Shown: positions 1 through 6,955 of the stretch, in pieces
How the letters are laid out: every line of letters begins with the position of its first letter
Numbering within the stretch: the first letter of the stretch is position 1
DNA from: Melanocharis versteri
Taxonomy: Eukaryota; Chordata; Aves; Passeriformes; Melanocharitidae
DNA length: 64,000 nucleotides
Assembly: GCA_013397845.1 (NCBI GenBank)
Contig: VZTG01001067.1
Location: 372,001-436,000, forward strand
Direction of reading: 5' to 3'
Made by a program: the position numbers and the translations under genes
The notes under the pieces: model-generated
Databases searched by the model: none
Told to the model about the DNA's origin: nothing
The model's input: the letters and a program-made list of their open reading frames with translations, nothing else

Positions 1-3000
1 CAGGAGGATTAAGAGCTTATAATATTTGTCTGGTACGGTTGCTGCCAATTCCAGCAAAAATAATGGAGCGAGCTTCTTGGGTTTCCTGCCACCACAAAGT
101 ACACACATGCACACACTCTCTATTTTATGAATGTTTACATACCCGAGCTGCCAGGAATCTCACTCCCGTTGCTTCCCACCACCTTAACACACTTTCCTGT
201 ATCTCTGTGAATTTGTTTTCTCACCGAGCAGCTGGTAATACCCCTTTTGCTTGGGAGCAGGCGGAGACCTGACTTCCTCGGGTGCCAGAAAAGCCTGGCA
301 GAGGGCGCACCTACAAGCTGTGGTTTCCATCTCAAGCCATTTACACCTCCCAGTGGCTACCCAGAGATTTTCCATGGAAGAAGCACAAGGCCAAAATAAA
401 AGGAAGTATTAAAAAGTTACAGACAGGTGGGGAAAGGCCACGCTGACATCCGCCTACTCCCCCTGAAAGGCCACAGAGTCTGAGGAGGTGCCTGGAACAG
501 AGGAAACATCTACAGCCGCTTGCAGAGACCAGCAGAAAGGCACTTCCACACCTACACCTCCAGGGTCACAGCCAACAAAAATAGCATCAGACCCAAAAGA
601 TATGTATAGAATAGTGACTGCAGAAAGCCTCGGCTCATTTTACACCCCCAGCAAAAATAAAGTCAGGAGGTTTGTCCTTCCTCTGCTCCCAGCCTCTGTA
701 CATCGGAGCACTGCTGCAGAAAAGACGTCTGTTTACCTGAGGATTCCCATGGGAGCAGGGGAGTGAAATGCCCAACTCATCTGAAACTCACAGGGGAAAA
801 CGTTGCTTGTGACGAAAGCACTTCCCTTTCCTACCCTGAAAATTTGGGAACTGAGTGGTAGGAGGGGGAATAAACCAAAACACCCCACCCCCACCTTGTT
901 TTCAACAATTCAGGCTTTTTTGTACTTAAGTTCTTGCTTGGTGACTCTGACGCAAGCAGATCTGCAGGCTTCCTACTGCCAAATGGCTCCAGGTGAGGGG
1001 AAGTGCAGGTGTCTTAAGATAGCAACCTTGTTCTTTTGCTACGGGAGCTGCACCATCATCAAATATATTTGTGGCAAAGCTGGCACTTGGACTCAGTTTA
1101 CACTCAGTGCTCAAAGTAACCTCTTATTACCCTGACAGGGAGTTAAACTGGGCAAAGAGTGCAGCCACCCCATGAGACCGTTCTCCAGCCTTTAGCAGAG
1201 GCCAGCGTGTGAACCCGTGCTCAGCGGCTCGAGGACAAGATAGTGCTGATTTGAACATCCCAGTGCCAAACTGGATCAGACCAAAGGTCTGTTGTGGCTT
1301 TCCTCTTACCTCCAAGAGCAGTCAATGCTTATGGGTGAAAATGGGAGTGAGAGAGTGATACTTTTGTTGTGCACTGTCCAGCAACATGTTGCAGAGGTCT
1401 GCCTTTGCCTTTAGTAAACCTCTAGGGACTTTTCCTCCATAAATTTGTCGAATTGCTTTTTTGACCCAGTTTATACTTTTGACCTCCACAGCATCATGTG
1501 CCAATGAGCCCACAGTTTTATACACACATGCAATTGGAAAAAGTAATCCTTTAAACCTCCTGCCTATATCATTTCATTCACTGCCCCCTTCTTCTTCCCT
1601 GCCTTCTGGCCGCTCTGGCCTGCTTCAGCTTTCGTGTAGTAAAGTGGTTCTTAATTCCTCTGCTAAATGTGTGCACAGGTCTAATGCAGAAACTTATCCT
1701 TCTGTATTTTGTGACAAGTTTAGCATCTGCTTGCATTTGCCCCAGGGAAGGAGAGGGGACCAAAATCGGCTCCTGTGCTGAGGACAAGCTTGAGAAGGGC
1801 TTGGGAGGTTCTGGACACTTATTCCTGCTTAACGGGCCCAGCTATAGTATCCCAACTGGAATGTGCTGGGCCTGGATGGATTGACCCACACAAGAAGGCC
1901 AGTGAGCATGGCATTGCATTCATTCACTTTTTCAGTAATCTTCTTTAATAATTGACTTTCATTTATTCATTTACCTATCTTTATTCATTTGCATCTATCA
2001 AAGTTCTGGCACGGCTCTGGCGGGAGGTGTAAGGCTCCAATTTTTTCATTCCTCTGCTCGGTGTGAATTCATGCCCACACAAATTCCCACTCTGGCCCGG
2101 AGGGCTCTGACTTTTAGCCACGAGGTGGGGTGAGCAGCTAAATTCCTGAGCTGAGCATGTGCGCAGGCAATGCAAGGCAGACCACCATGGAGTCAGGGTT
2201 TGCCAAGCTAAATCACTGGAAAAAAAAATACTTCTCGGCTTCAGCCTTTGCCGCTTGATCCGCGGAAATGTGCAGCCTTAAACCCCAAGTTTCCAAAACA
2301 AACGCACACGGCGCAAGCGAGTAACACAAAAGCAGCAGGGGCAGAGGGCTATGCTGGCGAAGGGGCTGCCAGCCCTGGGCTTGCCACAATCCCACTCCGA
2401 GACCAGCCCCATGCCATGGCTGGACAACAGGAGGAACCGGGCAAAAACCAGCCTGGGAGCGAGTTGGTAGTGAAATAGTTATCTCGGCTGGCTTTCTCGG
2501 TAACTCTTGGAAAGTCCCCGAAATGACGTTTCAAACTAACAATTAAAATGGGTTTAATTATAGAGAGGCTCAGAGCCCTGGGAACAAGCACCATCTACAG
2601 AACGAGTAAACAACTGCAGAAAATAATAGGCTGTTCGCTCTCCTGTCTGCTCCTCACTTCTGGCCAAGGCGAGGGGAGAAAAAAGAAACTATAAAGAGAA
2701 GGAAATTCGAGGAACCTGACTGCTCTCCTTAAGTAAATAATAATAATAATGATCATTAAAAAAAAGAAATCTGGAATAGCCTGAGCCTGTGGGCATTTCT
2801 CTTGGTTGGTTATTTTGGTTGTTCTTGAAGACCAAAGGAGGGGAAAAAGATCAGCCGCCAGCGCAAAGTCCAGATGCCGCGACTCCAAAGCAAACAGAGG
2901 AGGAAGTGGATCATTTGTTTGAAGTTTTCAGTGCGATGGCCGCTCGGGTCAGCGCTCTGCAGCCCAAGGCAGGGGTTTCTGTTCTCCCAGCCAAGCCGGA

Positions 3001-3541
3001 GTGCAGGGAAGGAGGAAGAGCCCGCAGTGCCGGGGCAGGGCCCCCCTCACTCGCCTGCGCGGGGAAGAGGGCCCAGATGCCATTGCTCAGCCTTGGATGA
3101 AACACCCGCTGAAGTTGTAGCTGGGGCGAGCCTCGCCGCAGCTGGGGCTGAGGGGGATAATTGGGCAGAGACCGAGAGCTGAGGCGCCCTGGTATTGACA
3201 AGCCTTCAACAGTTTGGCTCATTCTTATTTTCATACAGAAACTGCCACCGTCTTCCCCCTCCTCTCTCTCTGCCATACCGATATCAGTATGAATCATTGA
3301 ATCATACTTTTGCTTATTAAAACCTGGAACAGATTACTTGCTTAGAGACCTTATTTTATTATTTTTTTTTTCAGTTTTACGGTGTTGAGTTCTGGGGACT
3401 GGGAGAAAAAGCAGGATTTATCAAACACCCTTTTAAAGGGCTGAAACGCATTTTAACAACTTAAATTACTGGGGATGCGAGCTATTTCCCCTTGCAGAGC
3501 CTGCCAGGTTTCAGTAAAAATTTGAAAAGAGGAGTAAGGCT
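1..3541 (+). other. 5' flanking region of ZFP36L1, non-coding
   Basis: No exon is recognised. Open frames are short and unlike any known protein. From about 2,800 to 3,200 the GC content rises toward the promoter. A perfect tandem copy of TGAATCAT occurs at 3290-3305. An (AAT)n stretch lies near 2734-2750. A possible old retroelement scrap is at 1255-1335. Upstream enhancers are plausible but not proven by the sequence. Confidence 0.6.
1255..1335 (+). repeat. Possible ancient amniote retroelement fragment
   Basis: AACTGGATCAGACCAAAGGT followed by a segment ending GAGCAGTCAATGCTTA resembles a repeat I know from turtles and other reptiles (TGGGTCAGACCAAAGGTCC, then GTGGCCAATGCC). It is short and diverged. 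Confidence 0.35.
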
Positions 3542-3545
3542 CCGA

Positions 3546-3567
3546 GGGAGGGGAGGGGGCGGCGGGG
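3546..3567 (+). promoter_or_regulatory. G-quadruplex-capable GC-box stretch
   Basis: Four G runs (3546-3548, 3550-3553, 3555-3559, 3564-3567) are separated by loops of 1, 1 and 4 bases, which meets the usual G4 motif. The same bases include GGGGGCGGCG, an SP1/KLF/EGR-type site. It lies ~250 bases upstream of the predicted start site. Confidence 0.55.
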
Positions 3568-3657
3568 AGTGAACAGCACAAAGCCCTCCAGGGCGCACTA
3601 ACGCCGCGCCGGACCTGGGTCCGACCCGCTTAAATCCAAGCGGGCAGACCCCGCCGG

Positions 3658-3669
3658 TTCCCGCGGGAA
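3658..3669 (+). promoter_or_regulatory. Palindromic E2F-like site
   Basis: TTCCCGCGGGAA is a perfect 12-base palindrome that reads as overlapping E2F consensus cores (TTCCCGC and GCGGGAA) on both strands, ~155 bases before the predicted start site. Binding is inferred. Confidence 0.5.
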
Positions 3670-3693
3670 AAANTTTTCTGGGCCTGCCCGCCC

Positions 3694-3722
3694 GGGTGAT
3701 TCAGTCGCGGTGTCAATCACCC
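3694..3722 (+). promoter_or_regulatory. Inverted repeat with PBX/PREP-like site
   Basis: The arms GGGTGATT (3694-3701) and AATCACCC (3715-3722) are perfect inverted copies with a 13-base spacer. The right arm is part of TGTCAATCA (3711-3719), the reverse complement of TGATTGACA, the known PBX-PREP/MEIS composite site. It sits ~60 bases upstream of the TATA-like box. Confidence 0.45.
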
Positions 3723-3783
3723 TGCCCTCCTCCTCCTCCCCTTTCGCGCCGCCGGCTCCTCCTCCCAGTGGTAAGTCACAAAC

Positions 3784-3790
3784 TTTATAA
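3784..3790 (+). promoter_or_regulatory. TATA-like box of ZFP36L1
   Basis: TTTATAA stands alone in a GC-rich context, 184 bases before the ATG. It predicts transcription starting near 3812-3820. Position and strand fit the gene, but the start site itself is inferred. Confidence 0.65.
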
Positions 3791-3973
3791 GTTGAGCCTT
3801 CCCCCAGCCCCCGGGAAGCGGCGAGCGGGCGCGGCGGCCGGGCGGGCTGGTGGCGGCATCGGCGGCGGGGGGAGGCTGCGAGCAGGGGCGCTGGAGGCTG
3901 TGCCTTACCCACGCCGTGACTCCTCGTGTCCGAGTGCCGCTGCCCCACTCGCTTCCCCCCTCGCTCGCCGAAG

Positions 3974-4030
3974 ATGTCCACAGCCCTGGTGTCGCCCACC
4001 ATCTTCGACTTGAGCGAAGTTTTATGCAAG
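3974..4030 (+). CDS. ZFP36L1: ZFP36L1 coding exon 1 (19 residues)
   Basis: The translation is MSTALVSPTIFDLSEVLCK, nearly identical to the N-terminus of mammalian ZFP36L1 (human starts MTTTLVSATIFDLSEVLCK). The ATG at 3974 has A at -3, a favourable initiation context, and no ATG lies between the TATA-like box and this start. The exon ends after the lysine codon at 4030 and is followed directly by GTAAGG, a good splice donor in phase 0. Reading straight on past 4030 gives a sequence unlike the family, so the splice is real. This N-terminal segment is conserved in the ZFP36 family and lies before the zinc-finger domain. Confidence 0.95.
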
Positions 4031-4593
4031 GTAAGGGCGCCGGCGGGGGTTGCGCCGCCAACTTCGGGGCTTTTCAGCTTCCTTAGGGTTCGCGTTCGGG
4101 CTTTCCCCCTCCCCCCTCCCTTCGTTTTCTGGTCGTGAGCAAGTTCGGCGCTGGGACCGGAGGGCGCGCAGGGCGGGGACCGAGCGCGGCCACTCCGTTT
4201 CGGGGCGCCGGGGTNNNNNNNNNNNNNNNNNNNNNNNNNNNNNNNNNNNNNNNNNNNNNNNNNNNNNNNNNNNNNNNNNNNNNNNNNNNNNNNNNNNNNN
4301 NNNNNNNNNNNNNNNNNNNNNNNNNNNNNNNNNNNNNNNNNNNNNNNNNNNNNNNNNNNNNNNNNNNNNNNNNNNNNNNNNNNNNNNNNNNNNNNNNNNN
4401 NNNNNNNNNNNNNNNNNNNNNNNNNNNNNNNNNNNNNNNNNNNNNNNNNNNNNNNNNNNNNNNNNNNNNNNNNNNNNNNNNNNNNNNNNNNNNNNNNNNN
4501 NNNNNNNNNNNNNNNNNNNNNNNNNNNNNNNNNNNNNNNNNNNNNNNNNNNNNNNNNNNNNNNNNNNNNNNNNNNNNNNNNNNNNNNNNNNNN
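4031..4593 (+). other. ZFP36L1 intron start plus 379-base assembly gap
   Basis: The intron opens with GTAAGG at 4031. After 184 bases of GC-rich sequence, unknown bases run from 4215 to 4593. The acceptor and the first ~165 coding bases of exon 2 must lie in or be collapsed into this gap. Long open frames that cross the gap on both strands arise from the run of N and are not genes. Confidence 0.9.
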
Positions 4594-5379
4594 CCGGCTC
4601 CCATGCTGGGTCCCCGGGAAAGCCGCTTCCGGGACCGCTCCTTCTCCGAGGGCGGTGAGCGCCTGCTGCAGCAAAAGCAGCCCGGGGGACAGGTCAACTC
4701 CAGCCGCTACAAGACGGAGCTGTGCCGCCCCTTCGAGGAGAACGGCGTTTGCAAGTATGGTGACAAGTGCCAGTTCGCCCACGGCATCCACGAGCTGCGG
4801 AGCCTCACCCGTCACCCCAAGTACAAGACCGAGCTGTGCCGCACTTTCCACACCATCGGCTTCTGCCCCTATGGGCCGCGCTGCCACTTCATCCACAACG
4901 CGGAGGAGCGCCGCGCCGTGGCGGGGAGCCGGGAGCCCGCCGTCACCGACAGACCCCGCCTGCAGCACAGCTTCAGCTTCGCCGGCTTCCCCAGCGCTGC
5001 TGCCAGCGGGCTGCTGGACAGCCCCACTTCCATCACACCGCCGCCCATGCTGAGCGCCGACGACCTGCTGGGCTCCCCCACCTTGCCTGACTGCGCCAGC
5101 AACCCCTTCACCTTCTCCAGCCAGGAGCTGGTCAGTCTCTTTGCCCCCAGCATGGGGGTGCAGGTGCCCAGCGGGAGCTCCCCCACCACCTTCTTGTTCA
5201 GGCCCATGTCCGAGTCCCCCAACATGTTTGACTCGCCACCCAGTCCTCAGGACTCCCTTTCTGACCAGGAGGGCTATCTGAGCAGCTCCAGCAGCAGCCA
5301 CAGCGGCTCAGATTCCCCTATCCTGGACACCTCAAGACGTCTTCCTATCTTCAGCAGACTCTCCATCTCCGACGACTAA
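4594..5379 (+). CDS. ZFP36L1: ZFP36L1 coding exon 2, 5'-truncated by gap: tandem CCCH zinc-finger mRNA-decay protein
   Basis: ZFP36L1 binds AU-rich elements in mRNA 3'UTRs and recruits the CCR4-NOT deadenylase, causing mRNA decay in the cytoplasm. 261 codons are visible before the TAA at 5377-5379. Each finger follows a YKTEL lead-in and has the C-x8-C-x5-C-x3-H pattern: finger 1 at 4723-4782 (Cys codons 4723, 4750, 4768, His 4780) and finger 2 at 4837-4896 (Cys 4837, 4864, 4882, His 4894). The linker between them is the usual 18 residues. RFRDRSFSEGG keeps the AKT/MK2 serine equivalent to human Ser92 (codon 4645), and RLQHSFSF keeps the Ser203-like site (codon 4975). A Pro/Ser-rich tail with a serine run leads to the C-terminal RRLPIFSRLSISDD (5335-5376), the CNOT1-binding motif. 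The first visible codon matches human residue 75, so about 55 codons are lost in the N run. Estimated full length is ~335 residues (human 338). No frameshift or damaged key residue is seen. The paralogues ZFP36 and ZFP36L2 fit less well at both termini. Confidence 0.96.
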   Translation, partial: PAPMLGPRESRFRDRSFSEGGERLLQQKQPGGQVNSSRYKTELCRPFEENGVCKYGDKCQFAHGIHELRSLTRHPKYKTELCRTFHTIGFCPYGPRCHFIHNAEERRAVAGSREPAVTDRPRLQHSFSFAGFPSAAASGLLDSPTSITPPPMLSADDLLGSPTLPDCASNPFTFSSQELVSLFAPSMGVQVPSGSSPTTFLFRPMSESPNMFDSPPSPQDSLSDQEGYLSSSSSSHSGSDSPILDTSRRLPIFSRLSISDD

Positions 5380-5974
5380 TCTGGGGTTTCCTCTTGCCCC
5401 TCCCCACCTCTATTACAATGTTAAGCTGAACTCCCCCCACCTTGTCCCCAGTAGTCCAAGCTGGATGTTAACATGTCCACCTGCCTGCCTAATACCCACT
5501 GGCTTAAACCTTAAGTGCCAAAATTACGATGAGAAGCAATAACGTTTACAAAATTAGTGCCTTTTAACACTTTTCACTGTGACTGTATTACCTCTCCAGC
5601 TGCAGAGGGCACCAGCAGCTCTGTGCACTTCCAGATGTGCAGGAAATGTCCGAATCCGGCTCCCTCCACTGGCCATGTACTGCATCGCCCTCTCCCAGTC
5701 CCTTCCCAGCTGGCCAGTTTCTGCTAGGCTGCAGGCATGTGGGCAAAGTGTTAACATCCGGTCCTGTTTCTCCTCTCCCCTTAAAGACTAAATCTTGCCT
5801 GGATCCGCTCAGGTCTGCGGGAAGAAAAGCTGAGAACGGACAAAGATTGTAACATGAGTGGGACTTCGACTAGGAGGAAGAAAACAAGAAAAAAAAGTGA
5901 AAAACAGATGGACTATGAGAGACTTGATTTTGGTGCTAAAAGTTCCCCATGTATACATGTGACATCTTAAAACA

Positions 5975-5980
5975 AATAAA
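5975..5980 (+). terminator. Internal (proximal) poly(A) signal
   Basis: A canonical AATAAA about 600 bases after the stop codon. A GU-rich stretch (TTTGTGT, near 6022) lies about 45 bases downstream, as expected for a working site. Use would give a short 3'UTR free of every AUUUA pentamer. Confidence 0.5.
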
Positions 5981-6206
5981 GAAATAGAGGGGTGGGGCCA
6001 ACAGAAGTCATTCCACACACAAGTTTGTGTAAACAAAGTTCCAGTAGACATAGCTTTAATGGTTTTGCTCTAGAGTACTTTAGACCTGTCTTAGAGCACT
6101 CACGCCAAGCTTTTTATTATTTTTTTCTGGGTTTTTAATTTTGTATAACTTTTCAGAAATTGGAAAGCAAATTTTGCTTGTCACTGCACAACAATATAAA
6201 AAGCTT

Positions 6207-6268
6207 ATTTAACTTATCAAAACGTATTTATTGCCGAAACCTTTGCTTTTTAATTTTGTTCATATTTA
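6207..6268 (+). promoter_or_regulatory. AU-rich element cluster in 3'UTR
   Basis: Three AUUUA pentamers lie within 62 bases: 6207-6211, 6226-6230 inside UAUUUAUU (6225-6232), and 6264-6268 inside UAUUUAU (6263-6269). UAUUUAU is the core bound by the tandem CCCH domain of the ZFP36 family, so this is a candidate autoregulatory site. Confidence 0.7.
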
Positions 6269-6482
6269 TCGGGATGATGAATCCATAGAATATATTCTTT
6301 TATGTTTAAATTATGATCTTCCATATTAATCTTAAGATTGTGAAGTGTCTTTTTTCCTTTTTTTCCCCACAGTTTAATATATTATACTACAATGACATTT
6401 TTTGTAACTTTACACTTTTTTTGGTTATTTTATTTTAAAAAATGAAAAATTAATTTAAAAAAATGCAAAAACTGTGTTTGGA

Positions 6483-6491
6483 TTATTTATT
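6483..6491 (+). promoter_or_regulatory. Optimal ZFP36-family nonamer UUAUUUAUU
   Basis: An exact copy of the nonamer known as the highest-affinity target of ZFP36-family zinc fingers, located in the gene's own 3'UTR. Self-targeting is inferred. Confidence 0.7.
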
Positions 6492-6610
6492 TTAGAATTC
6501 CCTCCCCCTTTTTTTTGTGTTGGACTGCAAATGGAGTTGTTGTGCATCTTTGCCTTTTCTCTTCTCCTTCTCTTCCCCTCTCCCGGGTCTTGCCTACCTG
6601 GGCTTTAGAA

Positions 6611-6618
6611 TGTACATA
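6611..6618 (+). promoter_or_regulatory. Pumilio response element in 3'UTR
   Basis: UGUACAUA matches the Pumilio consensus UGUANAUA exactly. A single copy was found, so function is uncertain. Confidence 0.4.
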
Positions 6619-6928
6619 CCTGAGCTCTGTTGAGAGACAACGTGGAAGGAAGATCTTTTTCTTCCTCTAATTGTATAGATTCTTCAAGGAGAAAAGCCTT
6701 GGGCTCAAAGTGCCTATCTGAAGACATTCCAAATACAGTTTGTCTTTGCATTTCTGTATTCCAAGTTTGGAGTTTTCCTTGCCAAGGTGAATGGGACTGG
6801 CACAAAGAGAATAATGAATGTAATTTTTTTTTCCCCTGTTACTGTTCGCTACACTGCTTTTTCTTCCTCTTTGTGTGAGTTTATTTAAAAGAGAATCTCT
6901 TTTGTAATGACTGTTTGCAGTTTAAATC

Positions 6929-6934
6929 AATAAA
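6929..6934 (+). terminator. Terminal poly(A) signal of ZFP36L1
   Basis: AATAAA within TCAATAAACCCCAAG, with an upstream TGTA motif near 6903 and a G/U-rich stretch near 6960-6980. As I recall it, this closely resembles the end of mammalian ZFP36L1 mRNAs. Cleavage is expected near 6950-6958. Confidence 0.85.
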
Positions 6935-6955
6935 CCCCAAGTTTTTTCAAGAAAC

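Larger units (their letters stand above)
3542..3814 (+). promoter_or_regulatory. ZFP36L1 proximal promoter, CpG-rich
   Basis: A GC- and CpG-rich block directly upstream of the predicted start site. In order it contains a G-quadruplex/GC-box stretch (3546-3567), an inverted repeat CCCGCTT/AAGCGGG (3625-3631 and 3638-3644), the E2F-like palindrome TTCCCGCGGGAA (3658-3669), an inverted repeat holding a PBX/PREP-like site (3694-3722), and TTTATAA (3784-3790). One base (3673) is unresolved. CpG richness continues through the 5'UTR and exon 1 into the gap, so the CpG island extends to at least 4214. Confidence 0.8.
3815..6955 (+). other. ZFP36L1: ZFP36L1 transcription unit (two exons, 5'UTR to poly(A) site)
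   Basis: Predicted transcript. The 5' end is placed about 25-30 bases after the TATA-like TTTATAA at 3784-3790. The 3' end is placed about 20 bases after the AATAAA at 6929-6934. It comprises a ~160-base GC-rich 5'UTR with no upstream ATG, a 57-base coding part of exon 1, one intron hidden mostly by an assembly gap, exon 2, and a ~1.57 kb AU-rich 3'UTR. A two-exon layout with a 19-codon first coding exon is the known structure of this gene in vertebrates. Both transcript ends are inferred from signals, not from RNA. Confidence 0.85.
5380..6955 (+). other. ZFP36L1 3'UTR
   Basis: Untranslated region from the stop codon to the predicted cleavage site. The first ~600 bases lack AUUUA. The distal part is strongly AU-rich with six ATTTA pentamers (6207, 6226, 6264, 6453, 6485, 6883), a UGUACAUA Pumilio-type site (6611-6618) and two poly(A) signals. 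It also contains ACTGTGA (5576-5582) and GCAAAAA (6465-6471), which are seed matches for miR-27 and miR-129-5p. The length is typical for this gene. Confidence 0.85.

Noticed and set aside
2228..2262. U2-snRNA-like start (CTTCTCGGCTTCAGCCTTTG)
   Set aside because: Similarity stops after about ten bases, with no U2 body or Sm site.
4050..4697. Other long frames crossing the gap (both strands)
   Set aside because: They stay open only because N carries no stop codons.
4655..5225. Alternative-frame ORFs of 107-132 residues within exon 2
   Set aside because: They are out of frame with the zinc fingers and are Ser/Pro/Arg-rich by composition only.
3598..5301. 567-residue open frame on the minus strand across ZFP36L1
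   Set aside because: It is antisense to the GC-rich coding exon, includes ~126 unknown residues from the N run, and resembles no family. It is a shadow of the real gene.
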